A stretch of DNA of 64,000 nucleotides from Deltaproteobacteria bacterium (GCA_016874735.1 VGTI01000002.1:73501-137500), one strand, 5' to 3'. Positions 35,078 through 44,729 are shown, counted from the stretch's first letter. Notes: generated from the sequence alone by a model not told the origin. Program-made: numbers and translations.

Positions 35078-37556
35078 TTAACGTCACTCTAACCTGATGT
35101 TGCAGGGCACCTTCACGCTTAAATTTAACGTACAATGTTCTCGATGCCTCCGCCCAATAGGCCCCTTGTTCGGCCTTGCTTAGCTCATCCGCACTTGGCA
35201 ATAGGGCTAGAGGAAAGCGATCAATGGAAACACCACCAGGGCTAGACCAAAGGTGTATCTGAGAGAGATACGTGTGGGGCACAAACCGCGTATTGCTATT
35301 TTGGATCGTAAGCACAACTTCACGCATGGGTTTTAACACGCTGTGAATATAGGTCTCGGTAAAATCACTCCGTCGCGCAAAGGCTTCTGACTTACCGTCA
35401 TCGGCATAAAGTGTAAAAGTTGATTCTCCATCCGGGTAGACGTCAATCGTCAAAGGATCCCACGACCGCTCATCGGTACTCAACATGGGCGGTGCCATCG
35501 GAATGATTGCGCCTGATCTGACAAATAGGGGGATTTTGCCAGCTGGAGCATTTATTTCGTAGAATTGACCGCCTTTGTAATCATGGCCATCCTCGTAACC
35601 AAACCAGTTGCCGTGCGGCAGGTATACGCTACGCGTGTTAGTGTTTTCTGTAACGACTGGGGCAACAAGGAGGTCTCTCCCAAATAAAAACTCATCCTTG
35701 AGGTTATAGACGTTTGGATCGTTCTGATATTGGAAGACGAGAGGCCGAATCATCGGTGCACCGGTACGGTGAGCCTCCCACGTATAGGAATAAAAATACG
35801 GCATCAAGCGATAACGCATCTGGAGGTAGTGCCTACTACTAGCCTCAACCTCAGGACCAAAGTCCGTGGGTAAAGACAGCCCTACATGGTGGGCACGCGG
35901 CATGGGAACGAACGCAGAGAATTCCATCCAACGCTGATATAACTTGCCGTGCGCCTCCAAACTATTTCTGTAGTATCCCTCTAAAAATCCACCGGAATCA
36001 TTCGACCAAAGCGGCATTCCGGACAAGCCCATGTTCATGAGCGCAGGCACCTGTGCCGCAAAGGTCTCGTAATCCGAGTAGATATCGCCAGTCCAGATGG
36101 CCGTACCATATCGCTGAATCCCAGCCGAGCCTGTTCGCGTCAGGATAAAAACCCGCGTATCGGGATCAGCAGCCTTCAGCATATCGAAGTAGGTCTTACT
36201 TGTGATCATGGAGAAAGCGTTATGTATCTTAGCTGCCGGACCACCTTGATAAACCGTCTCAGCCGGTTCCCCCTCGGGCTCTGTTAAGTCGAGCCACCAA
36301 CCTTTTATTCCGTCTCGATGCAAGTGGCTAATCTGCGGCCAAAGCCAAGACTTCATATTTGGCGCCGTGAAATCCATGAGATCACCGCCGTAGTAGCCAC
36401 AGGTCACGGTCTGCCCATTGCCATCCGTTGCAAAGATATTATTACGGAGACCATCTTGATAATTACTACTGTCCTTGCGAATCATCGGGCCTGACTGGGA
36501 GATCATGAATTTTACGCCCATACGTCCGTAATCACGGATGCGCCAGGTACTTTCACCATTCCAACGAGATGCCCAACGAAAGTTCTGCAGGTGTTCGGGC
36601 CAGTCAAAATCGATGGCCATGCTATCTACAGGAATCTCGCGGGATCTAAGCGTCCGCATAGCGTCGTCAATTTCATCCCAGGTGTAAAATGTGCACTTGC
36701 TCTGCATATAGCCAAGTGTCCACAAGTTTGGTAGCGAGGGACGACCTGTTAGCTCTGTGTAGCGGTCGACAATGTGAGGAAAGGCCGGTCCGTATATAAA
36801 ATAATAGATAGCCTCACCGCCCGCAGCCTGCCACGAGTAAAGCTCCGTATTGGTTTTGCCTAAATCAAAAAGTGTCCGGTAGGTATTGTCAAAAAAGAGA
36901 CCGTAACCACCACCCTGGCCGCCTGTGCTCAGCATGAAGGGAATCGGCACATCCGCCGTTACTTTGCCGCGATTGATTCTTTGACCCGTCCACAGGTCAC
37001 GACGTGTGCCCCGACGATCTAGCGTACCCATATGCTCTGTATTGTCCTGACCAAGGCCATAAATGTGTTCACTTGGCTCCATCCGACGATACATCGACAG
37101 CGTCGACCCTAGACCCCATTCGAAGCTTTTGCTTGAGTCATCAAGCGTAATTGGCGTGACATCATCAGCTCGGTAAAAATCGACGCCAATCGCTTTCTTC
37201 TGAATGCGTACGGACACCTTTGCGGTCAGTAGCTGCAAATAAGTGCCGCGATCAATGACCTTTATGGGCTGATCAGGCCAAGACTCCTGCACCAAAGCGA
37301 GCGATGGTTCTTTGGTAAAGCGGCCGTGTTGGTCGACCCAAACGCGGACGACGTCGTCGTGAACTGCAGTCAATTGGATTTTGAGGCTACCGGAAGTAGC
37401 GATCGTCAGCGTGCTACCGTTCAGTTCGTAACCACTTACGTCCAGATGCCGGAGGTTCTGCGCCTCGCGGGGCAACTCCGAGGTACCAGCTCGAGCTGCC
37501 AGCACCCCACTGACCAAAACTGCCGCGCCAATGAAATAATTAAGTCGCGCTAGCAT
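35052..37556 (-). CDS. Secreted glycoside hydrolase family 31 (alpha-glucosidase or alpha-xylosidase)
   Basis: 834 residues with a signal peptide to about AARAG (residue 23). An N-terminal beta-sandwich is followed by the catalytic barrel: nucleophile Asp423 in WWLDLTEPEG and acid/base Asp491 in WTGDIYSDYETF, with AIDFDWPEHLQ and GGYGLFFDNTYRT before them. The WWxDxTEP form is closer to alpha-xylosidases and related enzymes than to MalA, but specificity cannot be fixed. GGAGG lies 8 nt before the ATG. It overlaps galM and is divergent from the GH5 gene. Confidence 0.92.
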   Translation of the reverse strand: MLARLNYFIGAAVLVSGVLAARAGTSELPREAQNLRHLDVSGYELNGSTLTIATSGSLKIQLTAVHDDVVRVWVDQHGRFTKEPSLALVQESWPDQPIKVIDRGTYLQLLTAKVSVRIQKKAIGVDFYRADDVTPITLDDSSKSFEWGLGSTLSMYRRMEPSEHIYGLGQDNTEHMGTLDRRGTRRDLWTGQRINRGKVTADVPIPFMLSTGGQGGGYGLFFDNTYRTLFDLGKTNTELYSWQAAGGEAIYYFIYGPAFPHIVDRYTELTGRPSLPNLWTLGYMQSKCTFYTWDEIDDAMRTLRSREIPVDSMAIDFDWPEHLQNFRWASRWNGESTWRIRDYGRMGVKFMISQSGPMIRKDSSNYQDGLRNNIFATDGNGQTVTCGYYGGDLMDFTAPNMKSWLWPQISHLHRDGIKGWWLDLTEPEGEPAETVYQGGPAAKIHNAFSMITSKTYFDMLKAADPDTRVFILTRTGSAGIQRYGTAIWTGDIYSDYETFAAQVPALMNMGLSGMPLWSNDSGGFLEGYYRNSLEAHGKLYQRWMEFSAFVPMPRAHHVGLSLPTDFGPEVEASSRHYLQMRYRLMPYFYSYTWEAHRTGAPMIRPLVFQYQNDPNVYNLKDEFLFGRDLLVAPVVTENTNTRSVYLPHGNWFGYEDGHDYKGGQFYEINAPAGKIPLFVRSGAIIPMAPPMLSTDERSWDPLTIDVYPDGESTFTLYADDGKSEAFARRSDFTETYIHSVLKPMREVVLTIQNSNTRFVPHTYLSQIHLWSSPGGVSIDRFPLALLPSADELSKAEQGAYWAEASRTLYVKFKREGALQHQVRVTLNGEDLRRR

Positions 37557-37585
37557 AGGCCATGCCTCCTGACTGATGGTAACAA

Positions 37586-37699
37586 ACTTAGTGATGGCTT
37601 CCGAGTTTATTCTAGTAGGGTAACTATCTGAGAGCGTTTAGCAAATAGAGATTTATCAGATGATCTTTAGAATTTTAACTGATGGCACTAAGTCATGGC
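37586..37699. promoter_or_regulatory. Repeated motif in the GH31/GH5 divergent promoter region
   Basis: ACTTAGTGATGGC at 37586-37598 and ACTAAGTCATGGC at 37687-37699 match at 11 of 13 positions, and each is preceded by a GATGG. Two copies about 100 nt apart between divergent sugar-hydrolase genes could be binding sites of a shared regulator. Confidence 0.35.
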
Positions 37700-37751
37700 A
37701 AGCACGAGCCCGAGTCTGCTAGCATATTGCCACTAGTAGAAAGGGGGCGCT

Positions 37752-39053
37752 ATGAATCTAAGCCAATTATTCTCGGCTCTTTTTGCAATCGTGCTTGTAA
37801 CCACGGCAATTCCGACCCAGGCAAAATCCTCCGCCCAATTTGTCAAAACTAATGGCACTGATTTTGTCGTTGGTGACCGGCCCTATCAATTTCTCGGGAC
37901 AAATTTGTGGTACGGCATCAATCTAGGTAGCCCAGGTCCTAGCGGTGATCGGCCGCGATTAGTTCGCGAATTAGATCGCCTGGCAGCCATGGGGGTCAAA
38001 AATCTCCGCGTGATGGCCGCTAGTGAAGGTCCGAACAATGCCCCCTTCCGCATGCTTCCCGCACTACAACCCATGCCAGGTGTTTTCGATCCCAATCTCC
38101 TGGCCGGTTTGGATTTCCTGCTGGTCGAAATGGCCAAGCGCGACATGCGCGCCATTATGTGTCTTGGTAATTTCTGGCAGTGGTCCGGTGGGTTCGCTCA
38201 GTATGTTTCTTGGGTCGAGGGCTCAGCAATCCCTTATCCAGAGCAATTTGGCTGGAGCACCTTTGAGAATTACGCGGCGCGTTTTTATGCGAATCCCCGG
38301 GCAGTAGCTCTCTATAACGGCGCCGTCGACCTCATCGTATCGAGGATTAATTCCCTAACTCTCGTTCCCTATTCTCTTGACCCGACAATTATGTCTTGGG
38401 AACTTGCCAACGAGCCCCGTGGACAGAATCACTACGAGGCCTACGTTCGTTGGGTGACCCGCACCGCATCAAGAATTAAACATCTGGATCCGCACCATCT
38501 CGTCACTACTGGGAGTGAGGGATTAACAGCCAGCCCAGATACCACAAGGACCAAGCCAGAGATTGTTCATGCGATTACAGGCATCGATTACCTCACCTTC
38601 CATATTTGGATTCAAAATTTTGGTTGGTATGACCCCCGCAATCCCGCGTCGTACGAGGGTGCGATTAAGAAGGCCCTTGATTATGTGGATTACCATGTAG
38701 AACTCGCTGCAAAACTGGGTAAGCCAGCCGTATTTGAGGAATTTGGCATTGCACGCGACCTTGGCGACTTCACGCCAACTGCCAGCACGGAAACGCGCGA
38801 TCGGTATTACCAAACTATGTTTGACGCCACCCTGCAGCACATCCGGCAAGACCATGCACTTAGTGGCGTAAATTTTTGGGCTTGGAGTGGCGAAGCTCGT
38901 CCCGTCGAGCCAGGTGGGCTCTGGCGTCCTGGGACACCTTACACCGGTGACCCACCTCACGAACCGCAAGGATGGTACTCCGTCTACGACAGAGACCTCA
39001 CGACTATCGCCATCATTAAAAGTTATGCAGCTAGCATTTCCCTTACTCATTGA
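37752..39053 (+). CDS. Secreted glycoside hydrolase family 5, beta-mannanase type
   Basis: 433 residues with a signal peptide to about IPTQAKS. Acid/base Glu221 is in SWELANEPRG and nucleophile Glu330 in VFEEFGIARD; FLGTNLWYGINLG and the TFHIWIQNFGWYD region match GH5_7 endo-beta-1,4-mannanases. It cleaves mannan or glucomannan outside the cytoplasm. AAGGGGG precedes the ATG. It is divergent from the GH31-galM unit; a similar site pair in the spacer suggests coregulation. Confidence 0.92.
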   Translation: MNLSQLFSALFAIVLVTTAIPTQAKSSAQFVKTNGTDFVVGDRPYQFLGTNLWYGINLGSPGPSGDRPRLVRELDRLAAMGVKNLRVMAASEGPNNAPFRMLPALQPMPGVFDPNLLAGLDFLLVEMAKRDMRAIMCLGNFWQWSGGFAQYVSWVEGSAIPYPEQFGWSTFENYAARFYANPRAVALYNGAVDLIVSRINSLTLVPYSLDPTIMSWELANEPRGQNHYEAYVRWVTRTASRIKHLDPHHLVTTGSEGLTASPDTTRTKPEIVHAITGIDYLTFHIWIQNFGWYDPRNPASYEGAIKKALDYVDYHVELAAKLGKPAVFEEFGIARDLGDFTPTASTETRDRYYQTMFDATLQHIRQDHALSGVNFWAWSGEARPVEPGGLWRPGTPYTGDPPHEPQGWYSVYDRDLTTIAIIKSYAASISLTH

Positions 39054-39083
39054 TTCGCAATTTTACCTCTGGACCGGTCAGTA

Positions 39084-39707
39084 GTGCATCATCGTTATTC
39101 CGATCTGATAAGTATCTTTGACGCGTTATTCGCCGTGACTGAGAGCACCGTGCTCAGAGCCGGTGACAATGAACCGATTTATAAACCGGCGGCCAGTGAG
39201 CAGCACCGAGCCGAAATTATTTTCGCCCATGGGTATTTCTCCAGCGCCCTCCATGAAATTGCACATTGGTGTATCGCTGGTAGCTATCGCCGTACATTAG
39301 TCGACTACGGCTATTGGTATGAACCCGACGGTAGATCGGCAGAAAAACAGTCGGAATTCGCAAGGGTAGAAATCAAGCCTCAGGCTCTAGAGTGGGTCTT
39401 TTCCGTCGCAAGTGGTTGTATCTTTAATTTCAGTGCCGATAACTTAGCCCTTGGTGGCAGCGTCGTCGATGAGAGTTGGCGACGATTTCAGCAAGATGTT
39501 ATGGCAGCCGCACGTCGCTATGCCGCAATGGGTCTCCCGCCGCGCGCAGAGATTCTAGCGAGCACCCTGGCAGAGTTTTATGGTACTGGGAATAAGTGGC
39601 GGGATCCCACTAACTATCAGCTGGACGATCATTGGAGCTACCCTCATGAAACCGATCACCGAACTAATGAAATCATACGCCCACTATCATCGCGATCGGC
39701 GCAATAA
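39084..39707 (+). CDS. epmC: Elongation factor P hydroxylase
   Basis: EpmC (YfcM) hydroxylates the beta-lysylated lysine of elongation factor P. The 207-residue protein has FAHGYFSSALHEIAHWC (iron/His motif, about residue 60), YGYWYEPDGR and the conserved RRFQQDV-type C-terminal half. It starts at GTG 39084. Genes for EF-P, EpmA and EpmB are not in this window. Its 3' end overlaps the next gene by 62 nt in a different frame. Confidence 0.9.
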   Translation: MHHRYSDLISIFDALFAVTESTVLRAGDNEPIYKPAASEQHRAEIIFAHGYFSSALHEIAHWCIAGSYRRTLVDYGYWYEPDGRSAEKQSEFARVEIKPQALEWVFSVASGCIFNFSADNLALGGSVVDESWRRFQQDVMAAARRYAAMGLPPRAEILASTLAEFYGTGNKWRDPTNYQLDDHWSYPHETDHRTNEIIRPLSSRSAQ

Positions 39708-40152
39708 GGCTACTCACTTTATTGGAGTGCCTGTGATCGTTTATGCACTTTTCCTATTACTAAGCATCGGGCAATTGGCTGGCACTGAGCAATCGCCGGT
39801 ACCGGTTACAGCGGCCACAGTGGGTTTTGGCATCTGTATGATGTACTATTTGCGCCTAGATGTTGGACTCGCTGTGTTGCAACTTCCATTTAGTGCCCTG
39901 CCACTTTACCTAGCTAATTACACGGCAAACCTGGTTCCCGCGGCTGAGGCTTTATGGATCTTTTTGATTACGTTTGTCAGCGGATGGGCCATTCAATTCG
40001 TCGGACATTACTTTGAAGGCAAAAAACCTGCACTGTTTGACAACATCATGCAGGTATTCAATGCTCCGCTCTTTCTGGCAATGGAGCTTGCCTTCGCTTT
40101 CGGTTGGCGCAACGACCTGCGGCAAGCCGTGGATGCCGAACCCACAATCTAA
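39646..40152 (+). CDS. Mpo1-like (DUF962) membrane dioxygenase
   Basis: 168 residues from ATG 39646, which has GGAG 9 nt upstream. The protein has four to five hydrophobic helices. HRDRRNKATHFIGVP at the N-terminus and VGHYFEGKKPALFDN near the C-terminus carry the conserved histidines of DUF962/Mpo1, an iron-dependent dioxygenase of fatty acid alpha-oxidation in yeast. The reaction in bacteria is inferred. The start lies inside epmC. Confidence 0.88.
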   Translation: MKPITELMKSYAHYHRDRRNKATHFIGVPVIVYALFLLLSIGQLAGTEQSPVPVTAATVGFGICMMYYLRLDVGLAVLQLPFSALPLYLANYTANLVPAAEALWIFLITFVSGWAIQFVGHYFEGKKPALFDNIMQVFNAPLFLAMELAFAFGWRNDLRQAVDAEPTI

Positions 40153-40174
40153 AAGAGCAATGACTGGTATTATT

Positions 40175-40849
40175 TCAGTCCTCAGCGGCGGCGCCCTTTG
40201 ATTTAGCTTTAGCGCGAATCTCAAACGCATCATCTAGACTCGTTTCGCCCCGCTGCGTCTCAACCCAGGTGCCATCCTTGGTGAAATAACCGCCCGCTTT
40301 GTACGGCTTACCGGGTAAGCCGTGCTTTTCCCGCGCTACCGCAAGCCGACTCTGGCAAGAGTCTTTCTGCTCGGTCGCTAACTTTTTCATGCGCTTAAGC
40401 GTTGCTTGATATTTCTTCTCGGACTTAAGTCGCTCGTCAAACGATTGCTCACGAACCACCCTTAGTTCACCGTCCTCATCGCGCCCCATTTTTTGGCTAA
40501 TTTCAGGGTCGTTCTTGAGAGCCTCGATATCATGACTGGCTGTAGCCTGCCCGTTACCACCGAGTCTGGGGTCATTTAGCTGGGCCTCGCAGGCCTTGAG
40601 ATCGTGCAAATCCCGCTCAACTTCATCACGCAAGTGTGTATTGGCAATGTCGAGGACCGCTAGGTCATCCTGCGCCGATGTATTTTCGCGAATGACGACC
40701 TGGTCTTTTTCATTGATGCCGATCTTACCGCTACTGGCATTGCCCTTGGCCTGAAACCCTTTTGTTTCTATATCCTGAACCTTACCTGGGGTAGTGCAGG
40801 ACCATAAAGCCAATCCAACTATCGTGCCGCGCCACAACTTAGAGTACAT
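40175..40849 (-). CDS. Coiled-coil lipoprotein of unknown function
   Basis: 224 residues from ATG 40849; AGGAGG is too close to the ATG at 40855, favouring 40849. The signal peptide ends in the lipobox LWSC (about Cys18). The mature protein is highly charged and helical, with coiled-coil stretches (DIANTHLRDEVERDLHDLK; LKSEKKYQATLKRMKKLAT) and a YKAGGYFTKDGTWVE segment near the C-terminus. No family recognised. It overlaps the upstream glycosyltransferase gene by 11 nt. Confidence 0.75.
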   Translation of the reverse strand: MYSKLWRGTIVGLALWSCTTPGKVQDIETKGFQAKGNASSGKIGINEKDQVVIRENTSAQDDLAVLDIANTHLRDEVERDLHDLKACEAQLNDPRLGGNGQATASHDIEALKNDPEISQKMGRDEDGELRVVREQSFDERLKSEKKYQATLKRMKKLATEQKDSCQSRLAVAREKHGLPGKPYKAGGYFTKDGTWVETQRGETSLDDAFEIRAKAKSKGAAAED

Positions 40850-42149
40850 GTGCATTTCCTCCTAGATTTGACTGAGCAATATAACGCTCCGTGGGTAGAG
40901 ACGGTTCGTGGTGAACAGATACTCCCCGTTGCTGACGGCCGTGGAGACTTTGCCTTACTTTTTGCATGACCTCCTCAACGGAGATCACCTGCATACAGGT
41001 ATTATTGTTACACGGTGAGAGGCGATGATTCAGAGCATTGATGCACGGACTACATGCTAAACCAGCCCAAATGGGCATAGGATTACCGTCAATTGGGCCG
41101 TATAGTTTCGGTGTTTCTGGACCAAATAGAACGATGTTTTTAATCTTGGTCATTGATGCGAAATGAGCCGGACCACTATCGTTGGTCACAAGTACATCGC
41201 TGAGGGCAAACAAGGTGATCAATTGACGCATAGTCGTGGCCCCAGCCACAGAGACAACACGCTTTGAGCCGAGATCATCGCGGATTTTTTCTGCTGCAGC
41301 GGCCTCACGCGGAGCACCAGTTAAAATGACCAATGCATCCGGATAATCTTCCAGAATGAGCTCTGCCAATTTTTTGAATCTATCTGTCGGCCATTTTCTG
41401 AGAGGCATGAGGTCGCTAGCGTTTGGGTTTAAAATGATACGAGGACCACCGACCCCGCTCCCTTCACTAATCCTAGCCGCAAGGAGTGATTCTACCTCTG
41501 CAATCTCAACTGGATCAGGCTTAAATATGGCTTTTTTGGTTGATTCTGGGGTTACTACCAGTTTGTTGCAGGGTATCTCACCTACCGGGTGACTTAATGC
41601 CTCAACCATAGCTCGGTAAGTAACCGCCGTGTGTAAGTAGGGATTGTATGAGATGCGATGTGTCATCAAATCGCCGCGATAGGGGCCATCCATCGTGTAC
41701 CTATGCATCCCGACGCGATATCTTGCACCTGTTAGATAGGAAATAATGGCTGAGCCACGGGAAAAAAACTCGAGATCTACGGTAGCAGTGATACCGAGGC
41801 GACGCGCACGCCAGAGCATTTTCACAAGATCGATGGCAAAGACAAAAATATTTTGATTGCGTAAGGCAAAAACATTACCCTTTTCCATCTGGCCAAGTAC
41901 ATCGATGATGGGGCGATTTTCTACAAACACACAGAGATAAACCTTATCTCGACCCACTAAATCGATGGCTCGTTCAAATGCATCAACAGCCAATACCGAG
42001 GCACCCTGCTCGATGAGCTTTATGAATAAGATGGAATCGAGCGGCCTCGCGCCGTTGAATCTTTCGGTGAACCGCCTGTGCATAGTGAGTAGCAGACAAA
42101 TCAGTTTGCCAACCCAAGCATCGAGCCGCCGCATCAGTTGCTGATTCAT
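40839..42149 (-). CDS. Family 9 glycosyltransferase (heptosyltransferase-like)
   Basis: 436 residues of the GT9 (ADP-heptose:LPS heptosyltransferase) family, which builds the lipopolysaccharide core. PRIILNPNASDLMPLRKWPTDRF marks the C-terminal nucleotide-sugar domain and VLVTNDSGPAHFA is the diagnostic NDSGPMH-like motif. A short N-terminal amphipathic region may touch the inner membrane. ATG 42149 has AAGGGG upstream. The C-terminal C-x2-C and C-x5-C (ACSPCINAL, SPCNNNTC) are unusual additions. Donor sugar not determinable. Confidence 0.88.
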   Translation of the reverse strand: MNQQLMRRLDAWVGKLICLLLTMHRRFTERFNGARPLDSILFIKLIEQGASVLAVDAFERAIDLVGRDKVYLCVFVENRPIIDVLGQMEKGNVFALRNQNIFVFAIDLVKMLWRARRLGITATVDLEFFSRGSAIISYLTGARYRVGMHRYTMDGPYRGDLMTHRISYNPYLHTAVTYRAMVEALSHPVGEIPCNKLVVTPESTKKAIFKPDPVEIAEVESLLAARISEGSGVGGPRIILNPNASDLMPLRKWPTDRFKKLAELILEDYPDALVILTGAPREAAAAEKIRDDLGSKRVVSVAGATTMRQLITLFALSDVLVTNDSGPAHFASMTKIKNIVLFGPETPKLYGPIDGNPMPIWAGLACSPCINALNHRLSPCNNNTCMQVISVEEVMQKVRQSLHGRQQRGVSVHHEPSLPTERYIAQSNLGGNAHVL

Positions 42150-42314
42150 CAATTTCCCCTTAGATCACTGGCTGATACATCAATTTTCGCATACCAATCG
42201 CCAGCTGTCACCTGCAGGAAACGAAGAATTCTCCACACTATGGCACCAAAGTTATAGTATGCCTAATCTGCGGCCGTACTTTTTCACAACTGCAACTGTT
42301 ACCGGGGATAAGTG

Positions 42315-42902
42315 ATGGGTCAGACTTCACAAGAGAGTATTGAGCAACTTTTCACCAAAGCACGTACACATAACGGCTGGCTAAACAAAGATGTGCCTGA
42401 CGCACTATTGCGGCAAATTTATGATATCGCCAAATGGGGACCGACAAGCACTAACAGCAACCCTGGTCGTATCGTCTTCCTTAAGACCGCCGCCGCCAAA
42501 GCTAAGCTGTTGCCATGTCTACTTTCCGGAAATGTTGAGAAAACCAAGGCTGCCCCGGTCACTGCGATCGTCGCCCATGATCTTGAATTTATCGAACACC
42601 TAGGCAAGTTATTCCCACATGCAGATGCCAGATCATGGTTTGCCGGAAATCAACCGCTCATCGAGTCGACGGCATTCCGCAATAGCTCGCTTCAAGGGGC
42701 GTACCTGATGATAGCAGCAAGATCTCTCGGCCTCGACTGTGGACCGATGTCAGGATTCGATCACGAGCAAGTTGACCGGGCATTTTTTGCCGGGACGAGC
42801 TGGCGCTCCAACTTTATCTGTAACCTTGGTTACGGTGACGTAGGTAAACTTCACCCGCGGCTACCTAGACTCAGCTTTGATGAAGCTTGCCGCATAGTTT
42901 GA
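42315..42902 (+). CDS. rutE: Nitroreductase-family protein, RutE/malonic semialdehyde reductase type
   Basis: 195 residues of the flavin-dependent nitroreductase fold. [16 protein letters not shown] (about residue 42) is the RutE/YdfG-type FMN-binding segment, and [13 protein letters not shown] near the C-terminus is characteristic of the 3-hydroxypropionate-forming RutE group. The other rut genes are absent, so uracil breakdown is not implied. GGGGATAAG precedes the ATG. A general NAD(P)H reductase is possible. Confidence 0.85.
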   Translation: MGQTSQESIEQLFTKARTHNGWLNKDVPDALLRQIYDIAKWGPTSTNSNPGRIVFLKTAAAKAKLLPCLLSGNVEKTKAAPVTAIVAHDLEFIEHLGKLFPHADARSWFAGNQPLIESTAFRNSSLQGAYLMIAARSLGLDCGPMSGFDHEQVDRAFFAGTSWRSNFICNLGYGDVGKLHPRLPRLSFDEACRIV

Positions 42903-42914
42903 GACTGATCTCAC

Positions 42915-42945
42915 GGCAAAAAGTAAAAGCGGCGCGAGGCGCCGC
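42915..42945 (-). terminator. Terminator after the OsmC gene
   Basis: Perfect 7-bp stem GCGGCGC/GCGCCGC with a 3-nt loop (42929-42945), followed on the minus strand by TTTTACTTTTT. It terminates the minus-strand osmC unit. Confidence 0.85.
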
Positions 42946-42951
42946 CCCAGA

Positions 42952-43356
42952 TCATGCGTAGCTAAAGCTAATTGGCTTCTCTACGTCGGGATGCAAGCTT
43001 GCATGGACCGGACATGCTCTAGCAGCGTGCTCTAGCTTCTGGCGCTGGGGCTCGGTCAATTTTGCGGGCAGAGTGATGGCAACGGTAAGGCTCTTGATAC
43101 GTCGGGGACTCGAAGCCATCTCTTTCACCACACTTCCAGTGGCGCCTTCAATGTTGAGACCATCTCTTTCAGCCACTAATGCCATCGTTGTAAGTATACA
43201 ACTACAAAGTGCGGCTCCTACCAGATCTGTCGGCGAAAACCGCTCACCCAACCCTTGATTATCACGGGGAGCATCAGTTTCAATCACGGACTGCGATGGT
43301 TCGTGACGGAGCGAACAATGTTTTTTTCCCTCATACACCACATTCATCTTAACCAT
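42952..43356 (-). CDS. OsmC-family peroxide-handling protein
   Basis: 134 residues of the OsmC/Ohr fold, thiol-dependent peroxidases. The two redox cysteines are in ALCSCILT and ACPVHASL, with the conserved RFSPTDLVGAALC and SPxxxxSL context. The arrangement fits YhfA/OsmC-like members rather than strict Ohr. GAGG lies before the ATG. It is followed by a terminator and preceded, 13 nt upstream, by a YkgJ gene, so it may be part of the glpX-ykgJ-osmC unit. Confidence 0.93.
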   Translation of the reverse strand: MVKMNVVYEGKKHCSLRHEPSQSVIETDAPRDNQGLGERFSPTDLVGAALCSCILTTMALVAERDGLNIEGATGSVVKEMASSPRRIKSLTVAITLPAKLTEPQRQKLEHAARACPVHASLHPDVEKPISFSYA

Positions 43357-43369
43357 GGTTAACCTCGCA

Positions 43370-43759
43370 TCATGTGAGTTTTTTACTTAATTTACGATGG
43401 GGACAATAACCTGGCCGTGGCCCAACATTGGGAAATTGGCGACAAACCTCGGGCCTATTTTCGTAAACCTGACATAAACGGTCTTCACCTAAGTACTGAC
43501 AATCACCATTTGGCTTTTGTGCCAGTGTAAAGATACCCGTTGAGGCGCGATACTGATACACAAGTCCCGCGGCAATGAGTACGCGCGCGATCTTTTTAAG
43601 TGAACCCTCTGCTTCATCGGCGCTAATTAATCCAAGCCGCACTAAGTCCTGAGCGTTTGCCTCAACAGGTAGACGACAACAACCCGCCCAACAGCCGCGA
43701 CATAGACTTGGTTTAAACTTAGTCCAGCGGCTTAACTTATCAAGATCGCCATTACTCAT
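43370..43759 (-). CDS. YkgJ-family cysteine-cluster protein
   Basis: 129 residues. Eight or more cysteines in the YkgJ pattern (LCRGCWAGCCRL near the start, then GDCQYLGEDRLCQVYENRPEVCRQFP and a final YCPH) bind a zinc or iron-sulfur centre. ATG 43759 lies 10 nt after the glpX stop. YkgJ proteins are linked to metal or flavoprotein maturation, but the exact role is unknown. Confidence 0.88.
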   Translation of the reverse strand: MSNGDLDKLSRWTKFKPSLCRGCWAGCCRLPVEANAQDLVRLGLISADEAEGSLKKIARVLIAAGLVYQYRASTGIFTLAQKPNGDCQYLGEDRLCQVYENRPEVCRQFPNVGPRPGYCPHRKLSKKLT

Positions 43760-43769
43760 GCCGCCAACA

Positions 43770-44729
43770 TTACCATCCGTAGCGTGGCTTGCGATCAAAG
43801 TGATGCCGCGTCCTGATTTCCCGAACTGTGCCGGTCTCAGACCGCATGACTATAGAGTGTGTGAACGCCCCGCGGCCGCTATAGCGCACTCCGGAGAGAA
43901 AGCTACCATTGGTCACACCGGTCGCGACAAACATCACATGACCTCGGGCCATGTCCTCGAGTTGATAAATTTTGTTTTGATCCGTGATACCCATGGTTTT
44001 GGCTCGCTCCACCTCTTCCTGCGAGCCAAATAGCAGTTTGGTCTGCATATCGCCACCTAAACAACGCAATGCGGCAGCGGCAATAACCCCCTCAGGGGCG
44101 CCACCTGAGCCCATCATCACGTCCACACCGGACTCTGGCTGTGCTGTAGCCACAGCCGCAGACACGTCACCATCGCTAATCAAACGGATACGTGCACCTG
44201 TCGCTCTAACTTCTGCTATGAGCTCACTGTGCCTCGCGCGATCGAGAATGATTACCATCAAATCCTCAACGGCTTTGCCGACGGCCCTAGCTACCTCTTG
44301 TATGTTCCAGGTCGCACTTTTGGTAATGTCGATGGCCCCTCTAGCCTGGGGTCCAACCGCCAACTTATCCATATACATATCAGGAGCAGCGAGGAAGCAG
44401 CCGCGAGCCGCCGCCGCGATACAGGCGATTGCCTCGCTACCACCGTTTGCGGTGATGGTGGTACCCTCAAGTGGATCACAAGCTATGTCTATGCGTGGAC
44501 CACTACCTCGTCCCACCGTCTCACCGATGTAGAGCATCGGCGCCTCGTCCATTTCGCCTTCACCTATGACGACCAGACCGTCGAAGTCCATAGATTGAAA
44601 AGCGCTGCGCATGGCCGTGACTGCTGCATCATCAGCCGCATTCTTATCACCGCGACCTACCCAACGTCCGGACGCGAGGGCGGCTGCCTCCGTGACTCTG
44701 ACAAATTCGAGCGCCAAGTTGCGATCCAT
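43770..44729 (-). CDS. glpX: Class II fructose-1,6-bisphosphatase
   Basis: Gluconeogenic phosphatase. The 319-residue protein starts at MDRNLALEFVRVTEAAAL (ATG 44729 with CGGAGG upstream). The catalytic metal site is visible in VIGEGEMDEAPMLYIGE (about residue 55) and IACDPLEGTT (about residue 85), with RGHVMFVATGVTNGS near the C-terminus. No glycerol genes are adjacent. Key enzyme for growth on lipids or amino acids, consistent with FadE and Ald in this window. Confidence 0.96.
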   Translation of the reverse strand: MDRNLALEFVRVTEAAALASGRWVGRGDKNAADDAAVTAMRSAFQSMDFDGLVVIGEGEMDEAPMLYIGETVGRGSGPRIDIACDPLEGTTITANGGSEAIACIAAAARGCFLAAPDMYMDKLAVGPQARGAIDITKSATWNIQEVARAVGKAVEDLMVIILDRARHSELIAEVRATGARIRLISDGDVSAAVATAQPESGVDVMMGSGGAPEGVIAAAALRCLGGDMQTKLLFGSQEEVERAKTMGITDQNKIYQLEDMARGHVMFVATGVTNGSFLSGVRYSGRGAFTHSIVMRSETGTVREIRTRHHFDRKPRYGW

